NCBI GenBank assembly: GCA_020633325.1
Contig: JACKDX010000001.1
Location: 868,001 to 932,000 of the forward strand
Length of the DNA stretch: 64,000 nt
Source: Myxococcales bacterium
Lineage (GTDB): Bacteria > Myxococcota_A > Polyangia > Polyangiales > GCA-016699535
Reading direction: 5' to 3'
Program-made: the position numbers and the translations under genes
Notes under the pieces: model-generated
Told to the model about the DNA's origin: nothing
The model's database searches: none
What the model saw: only the letters and a program-made list of their open reading frames with translations
In this document: one piece after another, positions 8,435 through 18,428 of the stretch
How the letters are laid out: the number at the start of each line of letters is the position of its first letter
How positions within the stretch are numbered: position 1 is the stretch's first letter

Positions 8435-11400
8435 ATGAAGGATATTTTTAGCTTTTTTGAGAAGCCCAAAGATCCTACGTCGTTTTCTGCAATTCGGATC
8501 TCTCTGGCTTCGCCTGAGAAGATCCGAGAGTGGTCTCATGGGGAGGTCAAAAAGCCCGAGACCATCAACTACCGTACGTTCAAACCAGAGAGGGATGGGC
8601 TTTTCTGCGCCAAGATCTTTGGGCCCGTCAAAGATTTCGAATGCAATTGCGGCAAGTACAAGCGCATGAAGCATCGCGGTATTGTGTGTGAAAAATGTGG
8701 CGTTGAGGTCATCCCTAGCAAGGTTCGCAGAACACGCCTTGGGCATGTGACTTTGGCAACGCCGGTAGCCCATATTTGGTTTCTAAAAAGCCTGCCGTCG
8801 CGCATAGGGGCGGTGTTGGACATCACGCTTAAGGAACTTGAGCGGGTGTTGTATTGCGAGTCGTATATCGTACTGAGCGGCGGGGAAACACCGCTAAAAC
8901 GCCGCGAAATCCTTTCGGAAGAACGGTATCAGGAGCTGCTTAATGAATATGGTCCCGGATCGTTTGAAGCCGGCATGGGCGGCGAAGCGATTCTTGAGTT
9001 GCTGAAGAACGTAGACGTCCATACGGAATCCGAGGTCCTGCGTGCCGAGATGCGGCAAACAACTAGCGATGCCAAACGCAAGAAAATCTCCAAGCGACTA
9101 AAGGTCATCGAGGCGTTCCGTGATTCAGGAAATCGTCCCGAATGGATGATGCTCACCGTGATTCCCGTATTGCCTCCTGATCTTCGGCCGTTGGTTCCCT
9201 TAGATGGGGGCCGTTTCGCCACCTCTGATCTCAACGACTTGTACCGGAGAGTGATCAATCGCAATAACCGCCTGAAGCGGCTCATCGAACTCAACGCGCC
9301 TGAGATTATTATCCGCAACGAGCGTCGCATGTTGCAAGAAGCTGTAGATGCGCTCTTTGACAACGGACGCAGAGGCAAGACCATCACTGGGCCGAATAAG
9401 CGTCCGCTGAAATCCCTGAGCGACATGCTCAAAGGAAAGCAAGGCCGCTTCCGGCAAAATTTGCTCGGTAAACGTGTCGATTACTCGGGTCGTTCCGTGA
9501 TCGTGGTAGGGCCCAATCTCCGGCTGCATCAATGCGGACTGCCGAAGCGAATGGCCTTGGAGCTTTTTAAGCCCTTTATTTACAGTAAATTAGAAGAGCG
9601 TGGGTACGTCACCACCATTAAGAGTGCGAAGAAATTGGTAGAAAAAGAAAAAGCGGAGGTGTGGGACATCCTAGAGGAAGTCATCACAGAGCATCCGGTC
9701 CTTCTCAATCGTGCGCCGACTTTGCACCGCTTGGGCATCCAAGCGTTTGAACCCGTGCTCATCGAAGGAAAAGCGATTCAGCTGCATCCGTTGGTGTGCG
9801 CAGCGTTTAACGCTGATTTCGACGGCGATCAGATGGCGGTCCATGTGCCGCTGTCCATCGAAGCACAGATGGAAGCCCGTGTGCTCATGATGAGCACGAA
9901 TAACATCTTGTCGCCAGCAAGCGGCAGGCCGATCATCAATCCGACACAGGACATCGTGCTTGGTCTGTACTACATGACACGCGAGAAGCCTTATGCCCGC
10001 GGTTGCTATCGGGAAGACAGCAAGGACACGCAGCGCTTACGAGGCGTCTATGCCTCCGCCGAAGAAGTGGGCATGGCTTACGATGCGGGAGAAGTCGACC
10101 TTCATGCCCGCATCAAGGCTAGGATTCGCGGAAAGATGCGCGACACGACCGTTGGCAGGGTGTTGGTTGGTGACGTGCTTCCTCAAGAGGTCGATTTTGA
10201 GTTGGTGAACAAAGTGCTCGATAAAAAGGCGCTAAGCACATTGATCGACCAGTGCTATCGGCAGAGCCGCAACAAGGCTACGGTCCTTCTGGCCGATCGG
10301 TTGCGGACCCTTGGCTTTAGCATGTCAACCAAAGCCGGCATTTCCATTTGCATGGAAGACATGGTGATTCCCGAGAGCAAAGCGACTCTGCTCGATCGGG
10401 CACAAAAGGATGTTGAGACCGTCATTGAGCAATACCAAGAAGGTTTGATCACCGACGGCGAGCGCTACAACAAGACCGTTGATATTTGGGCGGACGCTGC
10501 AGATCAGGTGGCCCGAGATCTCTTGGATGGCATCGGGCGTGAAAAAGTAACGGACCCCGAGACGGGACAGGCCAAGGAAATGCCCTCGTTTAACCCAATT
10601 TTTATGATGGCAGACTCTGGCGCACGTGGTTCTAATCAGCAGATTCGTCAGTTGGCCGGCATGCGGGGCCTGATGGCTAAGCCCTCTGGTGAGATCATCG
10701 AAACTCCGATCACCGCCAATTTCAGAGAAGGATTGACGGTGCTTCAGTATTTCATTTCCACACATGGTGCCCGAAAAGGCTTGGCGGATACGGCATTGAA
10801 GACCGCCAATTCTGGATACCTCACGCGCCGCTTGGTTGATGTCGCTCAAGATGCCACCATCAACGAATACGACTGCCGCACTATTGATGGCATTTGGGTT
10901 CAGAAACTAGAAGAAGGCGGAGAAGTGGTGCAACCACTGGGCGATCGCATTCTAGGGCGCGTAGCGCTCGAAGACATTGTCGACCCCGTCACTGGCGATA
11001 TTATTGTCAAAGCTAACGGTGAGATCGACGAAGACCTGGTCAGCCGCATCGAGGATGCTGGTATCGAGCGCATTTTAATTCGCTCGGTTCTGGCGTGTCA
11101 GTCACGACGCGGCATCTGTGCTCTTTGTTATGGACGCGATCTTGCCCGCGGGTACACGGTCAATATGGGGGAAACGGTAGGCGTCATTGCCGCTCAGAGT
11201 ATTGGCGAGCCGGGTACTCAGCTCACGATGCGCACATTCCATATCGGGGGAGCTGCTGCACGCGGCAAGATCGAGCAATCCAGCTTGGAGAACAGATCTG
11301 AAGGCGTGGTACGACTTGAAAACACAACGCTTATAGACAAAGAGGATGGCTCGGTCGTGGTGATGAACCGCCATGGTCAACTTAAACTGGTGGATGATTC

Positions 11401-12622
11401 AGGGCGTGAAAGGGAGCGCTATCGTCTTACGTACGGCGCGATCCTCAAGGTTCGCGAGGGGCAACGCATAGAAAAGGGCACCTTGATTGCGGAGTGGGAT
11501 CCTTACGCGATTCCAATCCTCACCGAAGCCGCGGGCGTGGTACACTTCGAAGACATCATCGAAGGCGTGACAATGGAAGAAAAGCTCGATGAGGTGACGG
11601 GGCTATCGCGACGCGTGGTTATCGAGTCGAGGGATGCCGCAGCGCGGCCCCGTGTTGTCATTCGTCCCGCGAGTGCGAGCGAGGAAGAGGTGTCCGCCAA
11701 CGATACCGTATTGGCGAGATACTTCTTGCCTGTGGGCGCGAATATCATCCCTTCCGAGGGGCAGCAGGTTGAGGCGGGCGGAATTATTGCAAAGATTCCG
11801 CGCGAGACGACCAAGACTAAGGACATCACGGGCGGATTGCCGCGGGTGGCGGAGCTCTTCGAGGCTCGCAAGCCCAAAGATCATGCGATTGTGTCCGATA
11901 TCGATGGGGTGGTGAGCTTTGGCAAGGACACCAAAGGTAAGCGCAAGGTGGTCATCACGCCAGAGTTGGGTGATCCCGAAGAGTACTTGATTGCGAAGGG
12001 CAAGCACTTAACAATCAAAGAGGGTGATCAAGTGCGGGCCGGCGAGCCGCTGATGGATGGTCCTGCGAGTCCACACGACATTCTACGTGTTCAAGGAGAG
12101 AAAGCGTTGGCAGCATGGTTGGTCAATGAGATTCAACAGGTCTATCGCTTGCAGGGCGTGACCATCAACGACAAGCACATCGAGGCTATCGTCAGGCAGA
12201 TGTTGCGCCGGGTTAGGATTCGCGATGTGGGTGATACCAACTTCCTCATCGATGAGCAGGTGGAGAAGGCAGTGTTCGAAATGGAGAACGAGCGCGTCAT
12301 TGGTAATGGCGGCAAGCCAGCCGTAGCGGAGCCATTGCTCTTGGGCATCACCAAAGCATCGCTATCGACCGAATCGTTCATAAGTGCCTCTTCATTCCAA
12401 GAGACTACCAAGGTGCTTACCGAGGCGTCTACTTCTGGAAAGATCGATGCGTTACGTGGACTCAAAGAGAACGTAATCATGGGAAGGCTAATTCCCGCCG
12501 GTACGGGTATGGGCGCATACGACGACATGGAAATTGTCGTTGAGGAGGCCGTTACCATGGATGGTGCGCGCACTCCGGAAAGTGTGTATGAGCCTGCGGC
12601 AATCGCCGGAAGCAAGTTATAG
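8435..12622 (+). CDS. rpoC: DNA-directed RNA polymerase subunit beta', 1395 aa
   Basis: RpoC carries the catalytic magnesium site: NADFDGDQMAVHVPLS is found at about residues 459-474 with its three aspartates intact. The N-terminal zinc-binding cluster (C-x-C about residue 70, then CEKC about residue 86) and the second cysteine cluster (CQSRRGICALCYGRDLA, about residue 888) are present. The bridge/trigger region contains MADSGARGSNQQIRQLAGMRG and IGEPGTQLTMRTFHIGG, and the C-terminal tail ends in a typical beta' fold (LIPAGTGMGAYDD). The SD GGAGGAGGG lies inside the end of rpoB, so the two subunits are probably translated together. No terminator was recognised in the 27 bases before convergent upp. 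Confidence 0.98.
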   Translation: MKDIFSFFEKPKDPTSFSAIRISLASPEKIREWSHGEVKKPETINYRTFKPERDGLFCAKIFGPVKDFECNCGKYKRMKHRGIVCEKCGVEVIPSKVRRTRLGHVTLATPVAHIWFLKSLPSRIGAVLDITLKELERVLYCESYIVLSGGETPLKRREILSEERYQELLNEYGPGSFEAGMGGEAILELLKNVDVHTESEVLRAEMRQTTSDAKRKKISKRLKVIEAFRDSGNRPEWMMLTVIPVLPPDLRPLVPLDGGRFATSDLNDLYRRVINRNNRLKRLIELNAPEIIIRNERRMLQEAVDALFDNGRRGKTITGPNKRPLKSLSDMLKGKQGRFRQNLLGKRVDYSGRSVIVVGPNLRLHQCGLPKRMALELFKPFIYSKLEERGYVTTIKSAKKLVEKEKAEVWDILEEVITEHPVLLNRAPTLHRLGIQAFEPVLIEGKAIQLHPLVCAAFNADFDGDQMAVHVPLSIEAQMEARVLMMSTNNILSPASGRPIINPTQDIVLGLYYMTREKPYARGCYREDSKDTQRLRGVYASAEEVGMAYDAGEVDLHARIKARIRGKMRDTTVGRVLVGDVLPQEVDFELVNKVLDKKALSTLIDQCYRQSRNKATVLLADRLRTLGFSMSTKAGISICMEDMVIPESKATLLDRAQKDVETVIEQYQEGLITDGERYNKTVDIWADAADQVARDLLDGIGREKVTDPETGQAKEMPSFNPIFMMADSGARGSNQQIRQLAGMRGLMAKPSGEIIETPITANFREGLTVLQYFISTHGARKGLADTALKTANSGYLTRRLVDVAQDATINEYDCRTIDGIWVQKLEEGGEVVQPLGDRILGRVALEDIVDPVTGDIIVKANGEIDEDLVSRIEDAGIERILIRSVLACQSRRGICALCYGRDLARGYTVNMGETVGVIAAQSIGEPGTQLTMRTFHIGGAAARGKIEQSSLENRSEGVVRLENTTLIDKEDGSVVVMNRHGQLKLVDDSGRERERYRLTYGAILKVREGQRIEKGTLIAEWDPYAIPILTEAAGVVHFEDIIEGVTMEEKLDEVTGLSRRVVIESRDAAARPRVVIRPASASEEEVSANDTVLARYFLPVGANIIPSEGQQVEAGGIIAKIPRETTKTKDITGGLPRVAELFEARKPKDHAIVSDIDGVVSFGKDTKGKRKVVITPELGDPEEYLIAKGKHLTIKEGDQVRAGEPLMDGPASPHDILRVQGEKALAAWLVNEIQQVYRLQGVTINDKHIEAIVRQMLRRVRIRDVGDTNFLIDEQVEKAVFEMENERVIGNGGKPAVAEPLLLGITKASLSTESFISASSFQETTKVLTEASTSGKIDALRGLKENVIMGRLIPAGTGMGAYDDMEIVVEEAVTMDGARTPESVYEPAAIAGSKL

Positions 12623-12649
12623 CGCTCGAACGCACTTCCAACAGAAGGC

Positions 12650-13285
12650 CTAGGTGCCAAACAAGCGATCCCCTGCATCGCCCAGGCCGGGGAGTATGTA
12701 GCCGTGGTCATCGAGTTTTTCGTCAACAGCGGGCGTGAAAATAGACACGTCGGGATGATGGGCATGGAAATGCCTGATGCCCTCAGGGGCAGCGACCAAA
12801 CACACATATCTGATGGATTTCGGTTGCTCTAAGCGAATCCGGCGTACCGCAGCCACCGCGGAATGGCCCGTTGCCAGCATGGGATCAAGGACCACAACGT
12901 CGCGGTCTGACAACCCTTTGGGCACTTTAAAGTAGTATTCCACGGCTTCAAGCGATTGGGGGTCACGGTAGAGTCCGATATGTCCGACGCGAGCCGAGGG
13001 AATGACCTCTAGCATGCCGTCGAGCAAGCCAATGCCTGCCCGCAGGATCGGGATCAAGACAATCTTTTTACCTTCCAAGAACAAGGCATTGGTTGCCTGC
13101 AGCGGCGTTTCAATCTGGCGCGCAATCAACGGCATTTCACGCGTTACCTCGTAGGCAAGTAGCATGCTGATTTCTTTAAGAAGCTCCCGAAACGAGCGCG
13201 TGCTGGTATTTCTGTCGCGCATTAACGAGAGCTTATGTGTAATCAACGGGTGTGAGATGAGGTGTAGTGAGTTATTGCGCTCCAT
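12650..13285 (-). CDS. upp: Uracil phosphoribosyltransferase, 211 aa
   Basis: Upp converts uracil and PRPP to UMP in pyrimidine salvage. Family motifs are clear: TREMPLIARQIETPL near the N-terminus, VLIPILRAGIGLLDGM, the PRPP-binding VVVLDPMLATGHSA, and the uracil-binding end YILPGLGDAGDRLFGT. The ATG at 13285 (MERNNSLHLI) is chosen because it gives the standard length of about 210 residues and is preceded on the minus strand by GAGAGGAAA. The frame remains open further upstream. It is convergent with rpoC and divergent from the HelD-like gene, with a roughly 100-base spacer that must hold both promoters. Confidence 0.95.
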   Translation of the reverse strand: MERNNSLHLISHPLITHKLSLMRDRNTSTRSFRELLKEISMLLAYEVTREMPLIARQIETPLQATNALFLEGKKIVLIPILRAGIGLLDGMLEVIPSARVGHIGLYRDPQSLEAVEYYFKVPKGLSDRDVVVLDPMLATGHSAVAAVRRIRLEQPKSIRYVCLVAAPEGIRHFHAHHPDVSIFTPAVDEKLDDHGYILPGLGDAGDRLFGT

Positions 13286-13389
13286 GGAAATTTCCTCTCG
13301 GATGATGCCTAAGATCCAAGATTTGCTGATCCCCAACGCATGTGCAAGGGGGTGCAACTTGGATAGAAACATGTTACACATGAAGGCTT

Positions 13390-15789
13390 ATGCAAAAGGC
13401 TGGTCATCCAGTTATGGGCGTTTCTAACAAGCTCAAGGATACCGCCACCAAGCTGGAGTTTCCGGTGGTGGAGGAGGAGCAACGTGTCCTTGGGCGCATC
13501 CGTAGGCATTTGGCAGAGCCGCGGCCCGAGCGTCATGGCATGCTCATTGATTACGATGCCGAGCTAATCAATCTGCGCGATCAGATCAACGAGGCGCGCA
13601 TGGAAGATGTGCCGCCGTTGATTGAAGAAATGGAGCGGCTCCAACAGGTAGCCGCACGCCGAGCGCAGGTGACGGCAGGGCATGTTGATGCGGATTCGCC
13701 GTATTTCGCGCGCATGGTGCTTGAGGAGAACGACCAGAAGCGCGAAGTGTTGATCGGTCGCAGCACTTATCTTGATTCACGGACCGGCGTCCGCATCGTC
13801 GATTGGCGCAATGCGCCCATCAGTCGGCTTTACTATCGTTACACCGAGGGCGACGACTACGAAGAAGACTTTGGCGGCCGAAGGGTGGAGGGCGAGGTTT
13901 TGGTCAGGCGGAGCCTGGGCATTCGCAAGGGCGAGTTGCAGCGGGTGACGACGCCCGAGGAGACCTACGTCCAAACAGACGATGGCGGCTGGCGCAAGAT
14001 GGCTGTGGAGCAGATACAACTTCAGGGAGGCCAAGGAACTGCGCTGCGGCCAGAGCATCATCATAAGCCTGGACAGCTCGGTATTGGCGTGGATGGGCAG
14101 GGACGAACCGACCGCTATCTGCCCGAGATCACCTCGCTCATCGACGCCACGCAGTTTGAACTCATCACCCGGCCCGATGCAGGACTTGTGGTCATACAAG
14201 GCGGGGCCGGCAGCGGAAAGACCACCATTGGTTTGCACCGCATGGCCTATCTTGCCTATCAGGATCCCAAACGCTTCCGCCCAGACAAGATGCTCATCGT
14301 TGTGTTTAACCAAGCACTTGCCCGCTATATGTCTAAGGTGCTCCCGGCCTTGGGAGTCGAAGGTGTGGCCGTTGTGACCTATGAGGCTTGGGCGGAAAAA
14401 GTCAGGCGGGCGCACTTCCCGTTGCTCCCCCACGCCTACTCAGAGGAGACGCCCGGCATTGTAACCAAACTGAAAAAGCATCCGGTCATGTTGCGGCTGA
14501 TCGAAGAACATATCGATCGCGCCGCTACGCTCTTTTCAAAAGAGGCACGCGAAGGGCTGTCATCGGCGGGGGGGTCGGCTCTGTCGTCCCAGTGGAAGGA
14601 GAGCCAGGCACAACCACTTCTCGAACGGCTTGAGCTGCTTCGGCGGTGGTCCAAGAAAGACAGCGGGTTGAGCCGCGGCGATGCGCTGCAACTTCAGAGC
14701 GTGATAGATCGTTGGCATAGCAGACGTCTCGATCCCGTCGAGGCATGGGCGGAGGTTCTCGGCGATGAAGCGCAACTCAAAAGCGCACTCGATGCCGTCG
14801 ATAAAGATTCTTTCAGCGCAGGAGAGTTGCAGTCGGCGCACACCTGGTGCCTTAGACACTGCGATCTGGCGCTTCAAGAGATCGAGCGTCGCCAGCAAGA
14901 TTCGGGCGCTGAAGGCGAGTCTGATTCCGGCGAGCAGGACATGGTGGGTGTCGATGGTCAGTCTGAAAAGGATGTCATCACACTCGACCGTGAGGATGAC
15001 ACCCTTTTATTGCGCATTCATCAGATGCTGCGAGGCCCACTTCGGCAGCGCAAAGAACGCATGAGCTACGAACACATATTGGTGGATGAAGCGCAAGATC
15101 TTAGCCCCGTGGAGCTGGCCGTGATCCTGGGTACCGCAAGCGAGAGTCAAAGCGTCACGTTCGCGGGTGATGTGGCCCAGCGTCTTTTAATGGATAACGG
15201 GTTTTCGACCTGGGAGAAGGTGTTTGGCCAACTTGGGCTGTCTCACACCAACATTGAGCCGCTTCGCATCAGTTATCGCTCCACGGTAGAGATCATAGAG
15301 TTCGCCCAACATGTTTTGGGTGACGTAGAACAAGGGCCGCCGGGGCGAGCGGTGCGTTCCGGCGCGCCGGTGGAGCTTTTTAGATTTACACATACAGGCG
15401 ATGCGGTTGGATTTTTGGGTGAAGCGTTGCGGGAGGTTGTTCGGCGTGAACCATTGAGCTCCATCGCCCTGATAGCGCGCCATCCCGAGCAAGCAGACAT
15501 GTATTACGAGGGCCTGATCAGTTCCGAGGTGCCAAATGTACGGCGCGTGGCTAATCAAGACTTCCCCTTCAAGCCGGGCGTCGATGTCACCGATATCAGA
15601 CAAGTCAAAGGCCTGGAGTTTGACTATGTGGTGCTGCTTGAGACTTCTGCGGCGGTCTATCCAAACGACGATGAATCTAGGCATTTGCTACACATCGGCG
15701 CTACCCGCGCAGCGCATCAGCTTTGGATTGTGGCAGTCGGGCAACCCTCGCGCTTACTTCCGATGGGCTTACTGGATGCGGCGCTTTAG
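13390..15789 (+). CDS. HelD-like UvrD-family helicase (RNA polymerase-associated), 799 aa
   Basis: Superfamily 1 ATPase with Walker A GGAGSGKTT (about residues 271-279), Walker B in ILVDEAQDLSP (about 563-573), GDVAQ, ISYRSTVEIIEFA and late motif RQVKGLEFDYVVLLE. Two features point to the HelD branch rather than Rep/UvrD: an N-terminal coiled-coil arm (about residues 50-95, with EEMERLQQVAARRAQV) and the segment REVLIGRSTYLDSRTG followed by RIVDWRNAPISRLYYRY, which is typical of HelD. Bacillus and mycobacterial HelD bind RNA polymerase and release it from stalled complexes; some confer rifamycin tolerance. That activity is inferred here. The gene lies next to rpoBC across upp. The start is uncertain: ATG 13390 has weak GAAGG upstream, and ATG 13414 is an alternative. 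Confidence 0.82.
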   Translation: MQKAGHPVMGVSNKLKDTATKLEFPVVEEEQRVLGRIRRHLAEPRPERHGMLIDYDAELINLRDQINEARMEDVPPLIEEMERLQQVAARRAQVTAGHVDADSPYFARMVLEENDQKREVLIGRSTYLDSRTGVRIVDWRNAPISRLYYRYTEGDDYEEDFGGRRVEGEVLVRRSLGIRKGELQRVTTPEETYVQTDDGGWRKMAVEQIQLQGGQGTALRPEHHHKPGQLGIGVDGQGRTDRYLPEITSLIDATQFELITRPDAGLVVIQGGAGSGKTTIGLHRMAYLAYQDPKRFRPDKMLIVVFNQALARYMSKVLPALGVEGVAVVTYEAWAEKVRRAHFPLLPHAYSEETPGIVTKLKKHPVMLRLIEEHIDRAATLFSKEAREGLSSAGGSALSSQWKESQAQPLLERLELLRRWSKKDSGLSRGDALQLQSVIDRWHSRRLDPVEAWAEVLGDEAQLKSALDAVDKDSFSAGELQSAHTWCLRHCDLALQEIERRQQDSGAEGESDSGEQDMVGVDGQSEKDVITLDREDDTLLLRIHQMLRGPLRQRKERMSYEHILVDEAQDLSPVELAVILGTASESQSVTFAGDVAQRLLMDNGFSTWEKVFGQLGLSHTNIEPLRISYRSTVEIIEFAQHVLGDVEQGPPGRAVRSGAPVELFRFTHTGDAVGFLGEALREVVRREPLSSIALIARHPEQADMYYEGLISSEVPNVRRVANQDFPFKPGVDVTDIRQVKGLEFDYVVLLETSAAVYPNDDESRHLLHIGATRAAHQLWIVAVGQPSRLLPMGLLDAAL

Positions 15790-15828
15790 AGCCGTGCGCC
15801 TCGCGGTTGACCGAAGCGTGGATTTTTC

Positions 15829-17139
15829 TCAGTAGTAGTGCCGGTTCTTGATGGCCTCAGGAAGGTAGTCGACACCTTCGGCGATGCCGCCTTCGTCATG
15901 GGGGTATCGGTAGCCCTCTCCGTACTTGAGGTCTTTCATGAGTGCTGTCGGAGCGTTCCTTAGATAAAGAGGTACTTCTAACGCCCCCAATTTCTGCACA
16001 TCAGCCTGTGCAGCCTTCCACGCTTTGTAGCCACGGTTTGATTTGGGGGCATTTGCGAGATAGAGGCAGCATTGCGAAAGGGCGAAGATGCACTCGGGCA
16101 GCCCCAATCGCCGGACCGCATGGTCTGCGGAGACTGCCAGCACCAGCGCTTGGGGATCGGCCTCTCCAACATCTTCGCTCGCAAATATAATCATACGGCG
16201 CATGATAAACAGCGGGTCTTCTCCGGCTTCGATCATGCGCATGAGCCAGTATACGGAGGCATCTGGGCTGCTGCCTCGCATGCTCTTGATAAAGGCGCTG
16301 ATGATGTTGTAGTGCTCTTCGCCCTGCTTGTCGTAGCGAATAGCGCGGTCGGGCGAGGTCGCTTGAACGTGCGCACGTTCAAGCACGTGGCTGCCTTGCT
16401 GCCTGGCGTACATCACGGCGTTCTCCAGCATATCGAGCGCGCGGCGCGCATCGCCATCCGCAGCCTGCGCGATGCCCAAAAGCACATCATTCTTCGCTTC
16501 GATGTGGAAAGTGCCAAGACCTACATCCGCGTCTCTTAGCGCGCGGTTGAGCAGCGCGAGAAGCTCCTCGGGCCGAAGAGGCTTTAGCGCAAGCACCCTC
16601 GTCCGAGAAAGCAGCGCCGCGGTGATGGCAAATGACGGGTTCTCCGTAGTCGCGCCGATCAGCGTCACGATACCGCGTTCGACGTGCGGCAGCAGCGCGT
16701 CTTGCTGCGCTTTGTTAAAGCGGTGAATCTCATCGATGAACAGCAACGTGCGTTTGCCTTGAGTGCTAAGGATGCTTTTTGCTTGTGCGATCAAAGTTCG
16801 TAACTCCGCGACGCCGCCTAAAACGGCGCTGAACGGAATGAACTCGAATGCGGTTTCGCGGGCCAAAGCCCGGGCCAAAGTCGTTTTGCCGCTGCCTGGC
16901 GGTCCCCATAGGATCATCGAAGGGAGACGGCCCTCGGCCACCGCCTGACCAAGCCAACCGCGCTCGCCCAAGAGGTGCTCTTGGCCCACCATGTCTTTTA
17001 CGGCCGACGGCCTGACGCGCTCGGCAAGCGGAGCGCCATCGACGGCGCGCTGGTGACTATGCTCAAATAGGGTGGGCACCTCCCACACGGTATAATCGTT
17101 CTGTCGGCGGGGAGAAAGGGTCGCTTTGTAAGATCGCAC
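15829..17139 (-). CDS. rarA: Replication-associated recombination protein A (RarA/MgsA), 436 aa
   Basis: RarA is an AAA+ ATPase of the clamp-loader clade that acts at stalled replication forks. Visible motifs: PLAERVRPSAVKDMVGQEHLL, Walker A GPPGSGKTT (residues 79-87), Walker B with DEIH at 136-139 followed by RFNKAQQDALLPHVE, sensor 1 GATTENPSF, and the C-terminal tetramerisation region with MRGSSPDASVYWLMRM and FASEDVGEADPQAL. The first about 20 residues before VPTLFEHSHQ look unlike the family; the GTG at 17139 follows TAGGAG very closely, and GTG codons about 17-20 residues in are alternatives. It converges with the HelD-like gene. Confidence 0.94.
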   Translation of the reverse strand: MRSYKATLSPRRQNDYTVWEVPTLFEHSHQRAVDGAPLAERVRPSAVKDMVGQEHLLGERGWLGQAVAEGRLPSMILWGPPGSGKTTLARALARETAFEFIPFSAVLGGVAELRTLIAQAKSILSTQGKRTLLFIDEIHRFNKAQQDALLPHVERGIVTLIGATTENPSFAITAALLSRTRVLALKPLRPEELLALLNRALRDADVGLGTFHIEAKNDVLLGIAQAADGDARRALDMLENAVMYARQQGSHVLERAHVQATSPDRAIRYDKQGEEHYNIISAFIKSMRGSSPDASVYWLMRMIEAGEDPLFIMRRMIIFASEDVGEADPQALVLAVSADHAVRRLGLPECIFALSQCCLYLANAPKSNRGYKAWKAAQADVQKLGALEVPLYLRNAPTALMKDLKYGEGYRYPHDEGGIAEGVDYLPEAIKNRHYY

Positions 17140-17201
17140 GCTCCTAAAGCAGACAAAACTGTCGCTAAAAGTGCTAAAAACACGCCAAGTGTGTCATTTA
17201 T

Positions 17202-18227
17202 ATGCGAATAAGAAGTCAATCGGTGAAAATGGTATTACCTCAAGCTGCGGAGTTTCCTGCGCACTTGGTTCGCGCGAAGGAGCGCCGCCGGGAGCTTTTC
17301 CACCCGCGCTCAAATGAGGAGCCGACCACGGTCTTCCGCTGGGTCAACGGAGCGGGCGACGGCGTCTTAGGGCTCAATCTCGATGTCTATGGAGAGTGGC
17401 TGGTAGCCCACGTGTATCCCTGCGACAATCGTCCATTCGAGCATAGTGCACTTGGGCATCTTCAGAACCTCGGCTACCAGGGCGTGTATCTCAAGATCCA
17501 CCCGAAGCAAGCCAATACTGTGGTAGACGCCGTGAAAAAGGGTCTCGCAACCCAAGAGCCCCTGTGGGGGAACGCGGCGCCCTCGCGTTTAAAGGTTGTG
17601 GAAAATGGTATTCCTTATTGGGTGCGTCTCGGCGACGGCCTTGCCACGGGTCTTTATCTCGATCAGCGAAATACGCGTGAGCGCGTGAGAGCCTTGTCGC
17701 GGGATAGGCGTGTTCTCAATCTGTTCGCATACACCTGCGGTTTTGGCGTGGCTGCTGGACTCGGCAAAGCAGCGATGGTGGTCAATGTCGACACCTCCAA
17801 ACGCGCGCTGAAGTGGGGGGAGGAGAACTTGCGGTTGGCGGAGGTGCCGATGGATCGTCAGCGACTCATTCATGATGATGCCATCACTGTCCTTGAAAGG
17901 CATCGGCGGCAGGGTCGGCGTTTCGATGCGGTAATTCTGGATCCTCCCAGTTACGCGCGGACGCGCCAGAGGCGGCTATCGGTGAGCAAAGATTACCCGA
18001 AGCTGCTGAGCTTATCGATTGGGGTGCTCGAGGATAGGGGCATGTTGTTCGCTTGCTGTAACCATGCGGGTACGCGACTTTCAGACCTCAAAAACGAAAT
18101 ACGCGAGGCGGCTCAGCAACTGGGGAGGCGATCGCCCAGCTTGAGGGAAAGCGTCCCCGCTTTGGATTTTCCGGTGCCCAAAGGACAAACGGCGGCACTG
18201 AAGGTGCTCGAGGCGGGCTTCCTCTAG
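17202..18227 (+). CDS. Class I SAM-dependent rRNA methyltransferase, RlmI-like, 341 aa
   Basis: Belongs to the COG1092 group (RlmI/YccW type), which methylates cytosine or guanine of 23S rRNA. The SAM fold is evident: GDGLATGLYLDQRNTRERV (the DQR signature), then VLNLFAYTCGFGVAAG as the SAM-binding loop and VILDPPSYAR as motif IV. A typical PUA domain is not obvious at the N-terminus, where the family motif GDGVLGLNLDVYGEWLVAHVY sits near residue 55. The first ATG (17202) has no clear SD, and an ATG at 17229 (MVLPQAAEF) is equally possible. The exact target base cannot be read from sequence. Confidence 0.85.
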   Translation: MRIRSQSVKMVLPQAAEFPAHLVRAKERRRELFHPRSNEEPTTVFRWVNGAGDGVLGLNLDVYGEWLVAHVYPCDNRPFEHSALGHLQNLGYQGVYLKIHPKQANTVVDAVKKGLATQEPLWGNAAPSRLKVVENGIPYWVRLGDGLATGLYLDQRNTRERVRALSRDRRVLNLFAYTCGFGVAAGLGKAAMVVNVDTSKRALKWGEENLRLAEVPMDRQRLIHDDAITVLERHRRQGRRFDAVILDPPSYARTRQRRLSVSKDYPKLLSLSIGVLEDRGMLFACCNHAGTRLSDLKNEIREAAQQLGRRSPSLRESVPALDFPVPKGQTAALKVLEAGFL

Positions 18228-18253
18228 TCGAGAATACCCGTGAACCAATTCGC

Positions 18254-18281
18254 TTGCGGCTGCGAAAAGAGTGTGTACAAT
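18254..18281 (+). promoter_or_regulatory. Sigma70-like promoter candidate upstream of SNF2 gene
   Basis: TTGCGG (18254-18259), a 16-base spacer and TACAAT (18276-18281). It lies about 148 bases before the SNF2 start, in a roughly 200-base region with no convincing gene. The region also holds GGGG-CAGTA-CCCC, a short inverted repeat near 18360. Confidence 0.4.
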
Positions 18282-18428
18282 ATAAGGCATCAGTCCCTCT
18301 AGTGCGGGTTTACCAGGGGCGCTTTCAAACTCAGTTTTTAGCTCATAAACGGCATTATCCGGGGCAGTACCCCCCGACCGAGCGCCGATTCATCCAAACC
18401 CAAAACGGGAGCTTTAGTGCGTTGAACA

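Noticed and set aside
12142..12807. Minus-strand 221-codon frame over the end of rpoC and upp
   Set aside because: Conflicts with two well-identified genes; Ser/Pro-rich composition typical of an antisense shadow.
13777..14433. Minus-strand 218-codon frame opposite the HelD-like gene
   Set aside because: No motifs or SD, fully antisense to a gene with helicase motifs.
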